Program-made: the position numbers and the translations under genes | Notes under the pieces: generated by a model | What the model was told of the DNA's origin: nothing | The model's database searches: none | Seen by the model: the letters and a program-made list of their open reading frames with translations, nothing else | DNA from: Atrina japonica | Taxonomy: Eukaryota > Mollusca > Bivalvia > Pterioida > Pinnidae | Direction: 5' to 3' | Assembly: GCA_030159075.1 (NCBI GenBank) | Contig: BROG01000405.1 | Span: 62,001 to 126,000, forward strand | Length of the DNA stretch: 64,000 bases | Part shown: positions 46,685-59,544 of the stretch, in pieces | How positions within the stretch are numbered: position 1 is the stretch's first letter | How the letters are laid out: each line of letters starts with the position of its first letter

Positions 46685-47215
46685 CCAAATTTTGACCTCC
46701 AAGGCCGTGTGGTTAGAACATCGGCGCTTTTAACCATGAAAAGTATTAAAATCATCCAACTTTCCCTCATTCCTTAATTTTATAAAGTGTCTTTCAAATT
46801 CTTCGAGTGATATGTTTTTTTATCATTTCTCTTGGAAAAAACATATATGAAATTCTTTTGGATTGCATTTACGCAAGTAAATCATCATGCCGCCATCATA
46901 TAATGCTAAAAGATATATTGCCGCAGAAAATTGGAACAAATCATGCATATAGCATATATTGCTAATAACGAAAGAAATACGCCGACAATTGATGTTCCTA
47001 TCATCCACGTAAGGATATAAATGTTTCCTCGCCAATTATTCACGAAGCTGATTTTCGTGAGAAAGTTTGCCAGTTTACATGCGGAAGGACGGTGACTACT
47101 TCCCGGGTACGTTGTAACCGGGTTCTTTCCCCTTCACCATTAAAAACTAGTAGCCACCATATAACTGAAAAATTATTGAATGTGGCGTAAAACACCATTC
47201 AAAATTCAAATTCTA
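46685..47215 (+). repeat. SINE-B pieces
   Basis: A head scrap at 46690-46740 (CCAAGGCCGTGTGGTTAGAA) and a body at 47040-47215 (GAAGCTGATTTTCGTGAGAA to GGCGTAAAACACCATTC), separated by about 300 bp of other sequence. Confidence 0.7.
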
Positions 47216-47930
47216 ATTGCATACAAACCTCAAATTTATAAGCTGTACAGGAAAAACACAATATATGAGATTCGTGTATCTGAGAGATTCTAAAATACAT
47301 CCAACCACAAATCAATTTTCTGTTTCTTCAGGAGTAGTATTATCCGTCATCGAAATACAATGGCATTAATTAAGGGCATAAACGGCATTGTTTTTTTAAT
47401 GTCCCGTTTTCTTTTTATGTTATTATTTTCTATTTCTTGATTACAGATGTTTAAAATTAAGAAAAAACAAAAGAAAACGCGTCAATGTGTTTTGTTGTTT
47501 TAGTAAGATGTCATTTCTTATTTCTCAATTTTCACTAGTGAAACAGACGCATATGCTAAAGCTTCTCCTTATATTGAACGTTTACTTCACGCATTCACTT
47601 GTTCGAAAGCTATCAAAAGCTGTCAATAATTTCATTTTTTTCTCACACTTCTTGCTATCAGCATCAGTTATGCAGTGCTTTACTGACGTATTTTGTTGCC
47701 ATTTTTATTGATATGTTTTTGGTGTTTGTTTTTCCCTACAATTCGGACGTTGTATTTCCCCAAATTTCGTTTGCGTTATGAGGCATAAGAGACTTGGAGA
47801 TAATAAACCGCGCAAAACATTAGACGCGAAGCAATGGCTTCATATGCATATATGTTTTTCTTTTTCAATTAGGCAGTGACTTAAACGGTAAGAGTGTATA
47901 CGAAGTCACAGAAGATATAGGGAGTGACAG
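47216..47930. other. Non-coding, nothing recognised
   Basis: Two overlapping 60-74-codon plus-strand frames have no domain. Confidence 0.4.
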
Positions 47931-48420
47931 GATTCACAGGAAGTAGCAGGATTCATATGAAGTTACAAAAGGCATAGGGTGTGACATGAGGCATAGGAAG
48001 TGATAGTAAGCACAGGAAGTGACAAGAGGCATAGTAAGTTACAGGATGCATAGGATGTGACGGGATGTATAGGAAGTGACAAAAGGCATAGGAAGTGACA
48101 GGATGCATAGGAAGTAACAGGAGGCATAGGGTGTGACAGGAGGCATAGGAAGTGACAGGATGCATAGGAAGTAACAGGAGGCATAGGGTGTGACAGGAGG
48201 CATAGGAAGTGACAAGAGGCATAGGAAGTGACAGGAGGCATAGGAAGTTACAGGAGGCATAGGGTGTGACAGAAGGCATTGGAAGTGACAGGATGCATAG
48301 GAAGTAACAGGAGACATAGGGTGTGACAGGAGGCATATGAAGTGACAAGAGGCATAGGAAGTGACAGGAGGCATAGGAAGTTACAGGAGGCATAGGAAGT
48401 TTTTAGGAGACATAGGAAGT
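47931..48420. repeat. 19-bp minisatellite, about 25 copies
   Basis: The unit is AGGAAGTGACAGGAGGCAT with variants (GTTACA, GATGCAT, GGTGTGA). As 19 is not divisible by three and the unit lacks stops on the minus strand, all three minus frames are open and give the same 19-residue peptide; not evidence of a gene. Confidence 0.95.
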
Positions 48421-48504
48421 AATGGAGACGCCAAGAGCAATGTATGTAGGGCGACTTTCGGTATTTAGCATATGTACTCACCAGTTAATTACCGAATCTA
48501 TAAC

Positions 48505-48695
48505 AGTATGCAATCCTTCGGACGAGACAGTAAAAACCGAGGTCACAGTTGGTGTTGGCGCGTTTAAGAATCATCACTGTCTAATGGCCGTAAGTTCCGA
48601 GCATAGGCCAAAATTTGAAGCCCTTCGCCGTCATTTGGTGACGTCTCCATATGAGTGAAAGATTCTTGAATGGGACGTTAAACAACAATACAACA
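48505..48695 (+). repeat. SINE-A, 5'-truncated
   Basis: CCTTCGGACGAGACAGTAAA to AACGTTAAAC-type tail; no head. Confidence 0.9.
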
Positions 48696-48894
48696 ACATG
48701 TAACAATTTGTCAAACCCGACCTCTTCAATTACAGATGTATGACAATTCCATTGCATTTATTATCTTCTAAGATTTCAGATCTAAGTATACAATGTATCA
48801 ACACGAGATAAGGAAGATAGGTAAAAACTGAAGACAAAACCCGCTCAGTATATCCATATTTGTTCATGAGATGTTAAAAGGACCGTCTATGTTA

Positions 48895-49065
48895 TATTTA
48901 ATATTGTCTAATCAACATATGGCTACCTTGAGTACTGGACAAGCACAGACCTCTGACAAATCTTAGGTTGGATCAGGTACCATGGAGAAATTCACATCAC
49001 TCGCCGACCCGTCATACTGATACCCAAAAATATGAATAAATCCTGGCCACAATCGTTATATAAAA
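48895..49065 (-). mobile_element. Penelope-like 3' UTR scrap
   Basis: GGACAAGCACAGACCTCTGA, GGTACCATGGAG and ATAAATCCTGGCCACAATCG, as in 49383-49710. Confidence 0.6.
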
Positions 49066-49102
49066 CAACTACTTCCGTATAAGCATTTCGACATACCATA
49101 TA

Positions 49103-49225
49103 CAGTAAAATCTGCCACCTGGTCACAAAGACATTTTTTTTTTTTTTTTTTTTGCTTTGTTTTGTTTGGGACCATCTCCCTATAAAGACTGGTTTTGTTG
49201 TGTCCATAATGGGGTCTTTAGATAC
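49103..49225. mobile_element. Truncated MITE with poly-T
   Basis: ACAGTAAAATCTGCCACCTG is the left end of the 12640-12819 family. A 23-base T run and CCCTATAAAGACTGGTTTTG follow. Confidence 0.5.
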
Positions 49226-49382
49226 ATGTTCAAGTTTCCCTGTACTGGAACATGGTAATTGAAAACAATGTCGGACTTGGAAATTTGCAAAATATTTACT
49301 TTAAACATTTCTCATACCCTTTATCATTGTGGCAATTTTGTCATGCATTTTGATTTGTTTTATCTGTATATAACAATCACAC

Positions 49383-49710
49383 ATACCAAAGTATTAATCT
49401 TCAGGATATCCAGGATACAATATACAAATCTGGAGAATATTGGACAAGCAACAGACCTTTGCAAATCCAGAGGTTGCGTCAGGTACCATAGTGGAGTAAG
49501 CATCCCCTGTTGACCGGTCACACCCGCCGTGTCAAATTCAATTGAAATAAGTGAGGAACAAATCCTCGTCACAACCGGTACAGACGTCTCAACAACATTT
49601 ACCGAACCGGCAAATCAACATTTCATTTAGTGAAACATAGTGATTGCAAACGAGTCTATTATACCGACTGTAAAATTCGCGGAACGTTTACATGATGCGC
49701 GATTCTGGAT
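49383..49710 (-). mobile_element. Penelope-like 3' end
   Basis: The reverse strand encodes FREFYSRYNRLVCN, VSLNEML and a stop, then the 3' tail with GACGTCTGTACCGGTTGTGA and CGGTCAACAGGGGATGC. Confidence 0.8.
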
Positions 49711-50253
49711 ATCCCTGTAACAACGTTTATATGAAATTAAAAGTAATGAATTGAAACATTTTTATCATCAGCTCATGAGACGTTAACCATACCATACACT
49801 GACAAATCTCGTCTCTATTTAGAAATGACAAAAAAATAGTGTTTACAACTGACTTATATAATGAAATTACCCGAGTCGTCGGCTTTACGTTTGTGATATG
49901 TGCCCGTATCAATACGGAACCTCGTATATGCCATAACTATAATGAGCGCTACATTTTCCAGTATTATAGTCAGTAAGATCAATGCCTTTTCTTATATCTA
50001 AAAGCGAGCGAATCGTGACGAAAACAGTCCACATTCGTAGTGTATAGATGCTCGTATTTCCATTCTGATAAAAAAAAATCAATTACTTTTCATCGGTTTT
50101 TTCATAGCTATGTCAGGGGATAGGTCGAGTTTGATTAAGCCAATTTCACCACAGGTGGTATCGCTGATAATAACACATCTAATGTATTTCACGGGAATTA
50201 TTCAATTTGTGGAGTTGGCTTTTTATCCAGTTTGAATAATAGATACATTCGAC

Positions 50254-50258
<5 letters not shown>
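49711..50258. other. Non-coding, nothing recognised
   Basis: No supported feature. Confidence 0.4.

Positions 50259-50336
<78 letters not shown>
50259..50336. repeat. (TA)n microsatellite
   Basis: About 78 bp of TA. Confidence 0.95.
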
Positions 50337-50338
<2 letters not shown>

Positions 50339-51012
50339 TAACTGCATTATTCTTAAACGCTGGACAAGCATGTTAACTACAATGCAATTATTTTCTGAAA
50401 TCGGATTCTACCTTGTCATTTTCCGTAGGAAATGAAATTGATTTGTTGTCAATTGCTGGTTTATTCGTAGAAACCCACATGTACTTCGTTATCGTGTATA
50501 AACGGTCATTTCCCAAATGTATTGTAAAATCTGTTTTCCAGACATAGTTCCATAAGTTGATAAAAAATGTCGTATCTATCATATTGATGAGGTCTTTATT
50601 TATCATGATACGTCCGATAAGTATTGTTGAATGACAAAAATCGAGAACTGAAATAAGACAAAACGATTCGCACTATCAGCATGACTGATATGGCGCGACT
50701 TATCCTTTATTTATCTAAGAATTTTTTTTATCAGGGATACAAAGCTTAAGATTGTAATGTAAGAACAAAGAAATTCAAGAATTATGATGTGTTATGGAAG
50801 AATTTTCCAAAATTAAGTATTTTAAAATCCACTGTAAGAGTATTAATAGTTATAATGGATTTTAAAATACATGATTTTGAAAATTCTTATACAGCATCTG
50901 TATAACTGATAATATACAGTTTGTTTTATGGCGTTTTAACCCCAAACGTAACATTTTTGTTTTAAGATATGCAATTGATACAGTTGGTGAGCAGTTTCTT
51001 TTTATGGTGGGG
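50337..51012. other. Non-coding, small palindrome at 50797-50890
   Basis: AGTATTTTAAAATCCA and TGGATTTTAAAATACA pair around a 25-bp loop, probably a tiny MITE. Otherwise nothing is recognised. Confidence 0.5.
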
Positions 51013-51355
51013 GAAACCAGGGGATCGTTTACAAAAGGTCGAAAGTCTTAGACTTAGTTTTTTGGACCACACTTATGACTTGCAACCGTTTTACAAAGAC
51101 TTACGACTTGTGACTTACCACCAAGTCAGGTCAGCTGATCTTTATTTACCTATAGATAGTACATAGACCTAAGTTACCTCTGAATGTGTCAGAATCTACC
51201 TACGTAAATTTAGCAGGTAAAAATGTTTATCTGATTTTATTTGACCTAAGACTTGAGTTAGGTTAGCGTTGATAAATGGTCCTAAGTTTTGTCTTAAAAT
51301 CAAATAGATCTTAAAATTTACCACTTACTTCTTGATAAAACAGGCCCCTGGTTTC
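51013..51355. mobile_element. DNA transposon remnant with GAAACCAGGGG ends
   Basis: GAAACCAGGGG at 51013 and its inverse CCCCTGGTTTC ending 51355. The interior has paired GACTTA and TAAGTC motifs. It is followed by a decayed inverted SINE-B (51356-51489). Confidence 0.6.
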
Positions 51356-51489
51356 AATGTACCCGAGAAGATACCACCGACATTCCACAGCCAACTGGAA
51401 ACTTTCTAAACAATTCTTACAATATCAGCCCAGATTCCAGTGGAGGTCGGTCGAAACCTCACTGACTAGAGCGAAGAGGCTTCATGATT

Positions 51490-51580
51490 CAACCCTTTCA
51501 ACCCTTACAGGCCGTAATGGACTGGTCCAATACAACCGGAAATATCATACCATTAAGATACCTGGGGTGAATGGGTTAAA
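51490..51580. mobile_element. 91-bp AACCCTTTCA palindromic MITE
   Basis: CAACCCTTTCAACCCTTACA to GGGGTGAATGGGTTAAA; third copy of the 25012 family. Confidence 0.8.
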
Positions 51581-51879
51581 GTGCGATGGTTCAATCACTC
51601 CATCACGCATCCCCAAGATGGCAATTACCGCAAATCAATTATTTACACTTTCTCTGAGAAAGTCCGGGTTACAATAACGCTGGACAATCATTCGCTGAAA
51701 TTATGATATCACTGTTAGTGAGAATAAATCTATCGAGGCTCATTAGACAACACAAATCGGTTAACAGTGATAATAGAATACCACGCACACGAAAAGCAAT
51801 CAATTTCAGTCCGACCTTATTTCTCATTATCTCATTTTTATGTTTTATAGCATTTCAAACTGCAAGAAACTATGAAAAC

Positions 51880-52140
51880 GCGCCGTTTCTTTCTGTGTTC
51901 ACTGACCTAAACGATGTTTATGTAATTGCCGAGCTGCTGGAGATATTGTATGACCCATATGTATTGGTCCCAGCTGACAAATTATACAGTATTTTTGCAA
52001 GACATGATAACTATAATTGATTATTAGAAGAACTAGGGTTTAATACTAATTCCGGTAATCCTACATACACACGTAGCTCACTTTCAAAGGACTAAATCCT
52101 TCAAAATCATGTGTCAGTATTACGCTCTTTTTTGATGTAC
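51880..52140 (+). pseudogene. Penelope-like RT, N-terminal fragment
   Basis: Reads PYVLVPADKLYSIFARHDNY, then after a stop LLEELGFNTNSGNPTYTRSS and, after another stop, ILQNHVSVL. These are the PLE segments YVLVPADKA, a LxELGI motif, GNPTYT and EILxNHxSVL in order. It is broken by stops and followed head-on by an inverted PLE 3' end. Confidence 0.75.
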
Positions 52141-52154
52141 TTACAATATAAAAA

Positions 52155-52543
52155 TTTCAGATACCAAAGTATAAATCAATAGAATGTCCAGGACATAGAT
52201 ACAAATCCGGTAAAAATGGACAAACACGGACCTCTGGAAACCAAGAGGTGGGATCAGGTGCCATGGAGGAGTAAGCATCCCCTGTCGACCGGTCACACCC
52301 GCCGTGAGTCCACAGTCAAGTCCAATGAAACAAGTGAGGAGTGTATCCTCGTCACAATTGGTACAGACGTCTCAACAACCGCCAACGAAAAGGCAACTCA
52401 ACATTTCACTTAGTGGGAAGGCCAGCCGTCAAAAGGGGGGGCCAGATACCAAAGTATAAATCAATAGAATGTCCAGGACATAGATACAAATCCGGTAAAA
52501 ATGGACAAACACGGACCTCTCAGCGAGAGTGCCGGCCGACACA

Positions 52544-52584
<41 letters not shown>

Positions 52585-52790
52585 GGGCGGGCGGTGCCGC
52601 GGCAGACAAACAGGAAACCAAGAGGTGGGATCAGGTGCCATGGAGGAGTAAGCATCCCCTGTCGACCGGTCAGGGGGGTAAATAAACCGAAACAGAGTAG
52701 TCACTTAGTGAAACAGAGACGTAGTGGGGGGGAAAACCGGGGGGGGGGGGGGGCGAAACAAACAAGACTATTATAACCGATACAGATTTG
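52155..52790 (-). mobile_element. Two tandem Penelope-like 3' ends, second carrying poly-G
   Basis: Copy 1 (52155-52413) and copy 2 (52443-52790) both start GATACCAAAGTATAAATCAA. Their first 60 bp are identical. In copy 2, about 85 bp of GC-rich sequence with a 31-G run (52548-52578) interrupts the tail between CGGACCTCT and GGAAACCAAGAGG, and a further run of about 20 G is at 52737-52753. Confidence 0.8.
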
Positions 52791-52914
52791 GAGCTACCAT
52801 ATTTTATATTGGATACCTAAACTTCACAAAACTCCATACAAACAGAGGTACATAGCATGATCTGACAAGTGTTTTACCTACAGTAAAATCTGCTTTAGCG
52901 ACCACCTGTGAAGA

Positions 52915-53170
52915 AAGACCACCTGGTCACAAAGGCCGTTAGAGCATTGCGCTTAGAACTATGAAGTCCCTCACTTTTGGTCAGTGCAGGTTCGAGCCCC
53001 TCTAAAACCTAAGCTGATTTTGTGAGAACGTTTGCCAGTTTAATTGCGGAGGGTTTGTCGTCTTTTCCCGGGTACATTGCAACTGAGTTCTCTCCTCCAC
53101 CAGTAAAATCTGGCCGCCACCATGTAACTGTTAAAGTTTTGAGTGTGGCGTAAAACACGATTCAAAATTA
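52915..53170 (+). repeat. SINE-B copy
   Basis: From the decayed head GGCCGTTAGAGCATTGCGC through GGTTCGAGCCCCTCT to GGCGTAAAACACGATTC. Directly upstream (52879-52930) is the left end of a 12640-type MITE. Confidence 0.85.
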
Positions 53171-53529
53171 CTGTATCCAAAACATAATGTCTTTAATTGG
53201 AAACATGTAACACTCAATGAGCTCAGAATCCGTCGTATAGTCGATGGGATTATTCTGTTTCTGAATAGCCATGTCGTTTTCTTCTAACTCATCAAACAAA
53301 ACCATTAAAGCTGCCGTTTTGACGCTGAAGAATAATTCCACGATGTTTTTCTCGTAGATTTACCTGAAAATGATTACGATTTACGATTGCTTAGACTAAA
53401 GGTCTAATCGGTTGGTGTTAACGGTCCCGACCGGTTCCACCGGTTATAAAAAAATGTTTCTATTTGCGTCTACCGAAACTCTCTTCCGGTTACAGTCAAA
53501 GTGAACCAGTATAGAGCGTGGTTCTAAAA
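53171..53529. other. Non-coding, nothing recognised
   Basis: No supported feature. Confidence 0.4.
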
Positions 53530-56500
53530 TATGCCATATTAGTATAGATCATGGTGCCTAGGTAGCAGTCTTAGTATCGAGCGTGGTGCTTAGATAAGCA
53601 TTTTTGGTACAATGTGATGCTAAGATAGGAAATTTTACTATAGATCGGGGTGCTTAGATAGGCAATTTTGATATAGAGTGTGGTGCTTAGATACACAATT
53701 TTAGCATGGAGCTTAGATTGGCAATTTTAGTGTAGAGCGTGGTGCTTAGATAGGCAAATATAGATTGTGGTGATTAGATGGACAATTTTATATAGAGCGT
53801 GGTGGTTAGATAGGCATGTTTAATACAGAGCGTGGCGCATAGATAGGCATGTTTAATACAGAGCGTGGTGCTTAGATAGGCAAGTTTACTATAGAGCGTG
53901 ATTCGTAGCTAGGCAATTTTAATATTGAGCATGGTGGTTAGATAGGCAATTTTACTTTAGAGCGTGGTGGTTAGATATCCAATTTTACTATAGAGCGTGG
54001 TGTTTAGATAGGCAATTTTACTTTAGAGCGTGGTGGTTAGATATCCAATTTTACTATAGAGCGTGGTGTTTAGATAGGCAATTTTACTTTAGAGCGTGGT
54101 GGTTAGATATCCAATTTTACTATAGAGCGTGGTGGTTAGATAGGCAATTTTACTTTAGAGCGTGGTGGTTAGATATCCAATTTTACTATAGAGCGTGGTG
54201 GTTAGATAGGCAATTTTACTATAGAGCGTGGTGGTTAGATAGGCAATTTTACTATAGAGCGTGGTGTTTAGATAGGCAATTTTACTTTAGAGCGTGGTAA
54301 TTAGATATCCAAGTTTACTATAGAGCGTGGTGTTTAGATAGGCAAGTTTACTATATCTAGCGTGATTCGTAGCTAGGCAATTTACAAATAGAGTGTGGTG
54401 CTTAGATATACAATTTTAATATAGAACATGGAAATTTTAGTGTAGAATGCGGTGCTTAGATATGCAAGTTTAATATAGTGTTGTCTTTAAACAGGCAATG
54501 TTACTGTAGAGCGTGATTCGTAGCTATTCAATTATTACTATAGAGTGTTGTACTAAGGTAATTGTACTATAGAGCGTGGTACATAAATGGGCAATTTTAC
54601 TATAGTTTGTGGTGCTTAGATAGGCAATTGTACTATAGTTTGTGGTGCTTAGATAGGCAATTTTACTATAGTTTGTGGTGCTTAGATAGGCAATTTTACT
54701 ATAGTTTGTGGTGCTTAGATAGGCAATTTTACTATAGTTTGTGGTGCTTAGATAGGCAATTTTACTATAGTTTGTGGTGCTTAGATCGACAATTTTACTA
54801 TAGTTTGTGGTGCTTAGATAGGCAATTTTACTATAGTTTGTGGTGCTTAGATAGGCAATTTTACTATAGTTTGTGGTGCTTAGATAGGCAATTTTACTAT
54901 AGTTTGTGGTGCTTAGATAGGCAATTTTACTATAGTTTGTGGTGCTTAGATCGACAATTTTACTATAGTTTGTGGTGCTTAGATAGGCAATTTTACTATA
55001 GTTTGTGGTGATAAGACAGGCATGTTTAATACGGACAAACAATTTTAATATAGAGTGTGGTGCTTAGATAGGCAATTTTAATATAGAGCGTGGTGCTAAG
55101 ACAGGCATGTTTAATACGGAGTGTGGTGCTTAGACAAGCATGTTTAATATGGAGCGTGGTGCTTAGATAGGCAATTTTAATGTAGAGCGTTGTACTTATA
55201 TAGGCATGTTTAATTCAGACCGTGGTGCTTAGATAGGCATGTTTAATACGGAGTTTGGTGCTTAGACAGGCATGTTTAATATGGAGCGTGGTGCTTAGAT
55301 AGGCAATTTTAATGTAGAGCGTTGTACTTATATAGGCATGTATAATTCAGACCGTGGTGCTTAGATAGGCATGTTTAATACGGAGTTTGGTGCTTAGACA
55401 GGCATGTTTAATATGGAGCGTGGTGCTTAGATAGGCAATTTTAATGTAGAGCGTTGTACTTATATAGGCATGTATAATTCAGACCGTGGTGCTTAGATAG
55501 GCATGTTTAATACGGAGTTTGGTGCTTACATAGACAATTTCACTATACAGTGTGATTCGTAGATAGGCAATTTTAATATAGAGCGTGGTGGTTAGATAGC
55601 CAATTTTACTTTAAAGTGTAGTGCTTACATAGGCAACTTTACTATAGTTTGTGGTGCTTAGAGAGGCATTTTCAATATAGAGTGTGGTGCTTAGATATTC
55701 AATTCCACTTTAGATTCGTAGATAGACGATTTTAATATAGCGCGTGGTGGTTAGATAGGTAATTTTACTATAAAGTTTGGTGCTCAGATAGGCAATTTTA
55801 CTATAGTTTGTGGTGCTTGATAATTCGTAGCTAAGTATTTTTAATATAGAGCGTGGTGATTAGATAAGCAATTTTAATATAGAGCAAAATTCATAGCTAA
55901 GAAATTTTAATACAGTGTGGAGCTTAGATAGGCAATTTTACTTTAGTTGGTGGTGCTTAGATAGGCAATTTAACTATAGAGCTTGGTGCTTATATAGGCA
56001 ATTTTAGTATAGAGCGTGGTGCTTAGATAGACAATTTTGATACAGATTTGGGGCTTAGATTGGCAATTTTACTATAGAGCGTGGTGCTTAGATAGACAAT
56101 TTTGATACAGAGTTGGGGCTTAGATTGGCAATTTTACTATAGAGCGTGGTACTTAGAAAAGCAATTTTACTTTAGAGCGTGGTGCTTAGATAGGCATGTT
56201 TAATACAGTGTGGTGCTTATATATGCATATTTACTATAGAGCGTGGTGATTTGACAGACAGTTTTAATAAAGAGCGTGGAGCGTGGTGCTTAGATAGGAA
56301 ATTTTATTTAGAGCGTGGTACTTAGAGAAGCAATTTTACTTTAGAGCGTGGTACATAGATAGGCATGTTTAATACAGAGTGTGATGCTTATATTTATGAA
56401 TGTTTATTATTGAGCGTGATTCTTAGGTAGACAATTTTAGTAGAGAATGGTGCTTATATAGGCAGTTTTGATATAGAGCGTGATGCTTTGATAAGCATGT

Positions 56501-56870
56501 TTAATACAAAGCGTAGTGCTTAGATAGGCATGTTTACTATAGAGCGTGGTGCTTAGTGTCATATTTTAATTTTTGAATTTACTAGGTGGATAGTAAATAC
56601 AAAAGTTTTAATATTACACTTAGAGAGACAATTTTAGTCTAGAGTGTGGTGCTTAGACAGGCAATTTTCTATCTAGCATAGTGCTTACATATTCATTTCC
56701 AGTAGAGAATGATTTCCTATATAGTCAATTGAAGTATAGAGCGTAGTTCCATTAAGACAGGTAATTTTAGTATAGAGCATTGTGCATATATATGCAATTC
56801 TATTACAGAGCGTAATGCTTAGATAGGCAATTTTATATAGAGCGTTCTCCTTATAAGGCAAAAGGCAACG
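53530..56870. repeat. Satellite of about 33-bp units, roughly 100 copies
   Basis: The consensus is ATAGAGCGTGGTGCTTAG, ATAGGCAATTTTACT. Left and right parts are diverged and vary in unit length. The centre (54590-55015) is a homogenised 33-bp block with TAGTTTGTGG in place of TAGAGCGTGG. Because 33 is divisible by three, that block is open on both strands (11-residue repeats such as WCLDRQFYYSL and IAYLSTTNYSK); I regard both as artefacts. Confidence 0.95.
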
Positions 56871-57535
56871 ACATTCCAAAAGCTATTTCTGATGTCTTGG
56901 TTGCAGATACAACATCTGTCAGTCTTCTTTACAGGAAGGAGGCAGGGAGTATCATTTGAAAACATTCGTTCAATTAAGTGATGACTCGACTGTATGTTAC
57001 ATCTCTACAAATTCTAATCATCAACACAAATCGAAGCGTTAACTCTCAATAGAGATGGCAAGATGGAACTAATGTGTTTCACGTGACCACAAACCAAAGC
57101 TTCAACTCTCAGTAGAGATGACAATGAATATTTCAAATGTAGTTAGACCATCTGTCTATAGTTTTTACTATCATGCAGCACCCTTGATACCCATACTGAG
57201 AGTTGTGAATGACCAACACCAAACTTTGTTTGTGAAAAAAGAAACCACATGCACTAATGAACTGCTGTGTTTTGTGCTGCAAATAAATCACTCATTTGTA
57301 TTTTTTACGAATTGTTAATTTGGCACAGTCAACGCAGTTATCTTGTTGGTTTTTTTTGTTTTGTTTTGTTTTTTGTTTTTTTTTGTTTTTTGTTGATCAA
57401 ATCCAGTGTTACAGCTTATGATACCTTTGTGCCCAGTACCACAATGCCTAACTGATACGTCATAAAGCTTGTTTTGCTACAAGTGTTATTTTTATAGTAA
57501 CATCCATTCGGATGAAGTGTAGACCATACCATGTC
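56871..57535. other. Non-coding, nothing recognised
   Basis: An imperfect repeat of GAAGCGTTAACTCTCAATAG and AAGCTTCAACTCTCAGTAG at 57033 and 57093; a T/G-run at 57345-57392. No gene is supported. Confidence 0.4.
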
Positions 57536-57785
57536 GGTTAAGATTTGTTATTTGGCAGTTAAGCCTTGAGAAGAGATTTGTGTTTTACTTTGATAAGGTC
57601 TTTCCAAGTTTTTTTTATGTTTAGCGTCCACCCTAAAGTCAAAAACCTATCTTTCTATCAGGAAAAAACCCCACAAAATGACAGAAAAAACACAAGATAT
57701 TTTTATGAGCACAAATGCAATTTTCTGGACATTTAAGTATTTCCTAATATGTGAACAAAGGAAAACAAAATTACATTTATTAATT
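57536..57785. repeat. Direct repeat flanking AT-rich block, left copy
   Basis: TTTGTTATTTGGCAGTTAAG to CAAAATTACATTTAT. The same 250 bp recurs at 59545-59790 with many small indels. It includes the TTTAGCGTCC transposon end. Confidence 0.85.
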
Positions 57786-59544
57786 TTAAGTGTACCTTAT
57801 TTGATTACTATATTAAATTATAATTATAAAATATTTTAATGTTTTTATAAAATTTAATTTTTTTAAATATTTTAAGGAGGAATGTCATTGTAGAAGTTTT
57901 AAAATAAAGATTTTTTATAAGATTTTTACTTAATTAAGGGTGTTTATTATTTTTAAAAATAATTTTAAAATTGTGTTCAGTATTTTTTTTTTTTTTTTAT
58001 TTTTAAAGTTGAATTTAAGGGGTTTTTATATTTTTATAATAAATTTTTTTATATAATACAATTTTAATTATTATTCAAGTAATTATAGAATTTAGAGTTT
58101 TTATTTAAAGGGTTTTAAAGATATTCTAATTGTATTATTATTAATTTCATAAGTATATATTTATTTTAATATTTTTAGATTTATTATTAATAGGAAATAT
58201 TAGTAGGTTACTAATTAATTTTTATAATAATTAATTTTTTTTATTTTATTTTTATTATTAATATTAATATTTAATTAATTTAATTTTATTATTAATAATA
58301 ACCGTATTTGAATTATATATTTAAAGCAAAAGTATTTAAGTTATTAATGGTTTAGTCAATAAGTATTAATAAGATAATCGTTAGAATTATTTATATTAAT
58401 TTTTTATTATTTTCTAAAATTAAAAAGAGTTTGATTATGACTAATTTTTTTTTATTTATATATTATACTATAAAGGGTAAGATTTGTTTTTTTTAAATAT
58501 ATAATTTTTGTGGGTTAAGTGTTTGGTGAGTCGCGAAGTTGGCTTTATAAGATTTTCATATAATTTATTTTTAATAATTTATAAAGCCGAATCTTTTATT
58601 TTATATAACGTGCATGGTTAAGAGGTTTTTTATTTAAAAGAATTCTTTGACTGCGGTGAGGTTGAATGGCATTTATTAAATTTAAATATACAAAAAAAGG
58701 TAATTATATATAATATATAATTTTATTTTAATAATTTATAAAGATAAGGCGGTCTAAGCCAAGGATTTTTTTGGTTTTATTTTTAAGTTGTTGGTTAATA
58801 TATATAAGAATTTAGTGAGATTTTTTATTTATTTAAATTTAGATAATTATGAAATTTATGTACGTTAAATTATGAAAGTGTATATGTTGTTTTTGTTGTA
58901 TGTAATTTTTGTGTCTTTATATAAGTTTTTTTTATTAAAGCACTTATTTTAATTAATTTAATACAAATTTAATTTAATTAAAGTTTTTTCTTTAGGTTAT
59001 ATTTTTTATAAAATTATTAATTTATTAATTGTTTTTTTATTTTATTTTAGATGTTAAGTTATTTGCCCTATTTTTATTATAAAAAATAAAGAGTATGAAA
59101 GCTTAATTAAGGTGTTATTTATTTAGAACCTATATATTTTTTATTTATTATGATTTTTAAATTTTAGAAGGAAAATATATCTATTTTTTATTTATATAAG
59201 AATATTTGTTTTTTATGTATATAATAATTATAATATATATAGGTATTTAATAATTTTAATTCGGTTATTTTTATATTATAAGTTTTTATTAATTATTAAG
59301 GTTGTTTTAACCTTTTTTTTTATTATTAAGAGTTTTCCTTATTGTTTATATTTATTTTAATATTATAATACTTTAAATGCTTATCTTTTTTTAAGCTGTC
59401 ATGCCTTATTTGATGCAATTTAATTAAACGAATTATTTTTTTTTTAAAACTTATATTTGGGGTTATTTAATTTTAAAGTGGGGTTAATTTAAATTTATGA
59501 TATTAAGTTGTTCAGGTGCAGTTCTTATAAGTGTATTTTGAGAT
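57786..59544. other. AT-rich, C-poor block of unknown origin
   Basis: Roughly 1.76 kb, composed mainly of T and A on the plus strand with few G and very few C. Neither the composition nor the texture resembles the rest of the window. No ORF of 60 codons on the standard code and no tRNA or known repeat were recognised. A hairpin GGCTTTATAA/TTATAAAGCC spans 58540-58587. Candidates are organellar DNA (host or foreign) or an assembly join. Confidence 0.6.

Noticed and set aside
47953..48481. Three overlapping minus-strand frames with a PVTSYASCHFLCLL repeat
   Set aside because: The 19-bp minisatellite necessarily gives the same peptide in all three frames; no splice context or start supports a gene.
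51703..52020. Fragment of a seven-transmembrane receptor (hydrophobic stretch then DPYVL)
   Set aside because: The PYVLVPADK and following GNPTYT and NHVSVL motifs fit a Penelope-like reverse transcriptase much better.
54524..55042. Long open frames on both strands (172 and 149 codons)
   Set aside because: They are the translation of a 33-bp satellite; unit length is a multiple of three and has no stops, so both strands stay open without selection.
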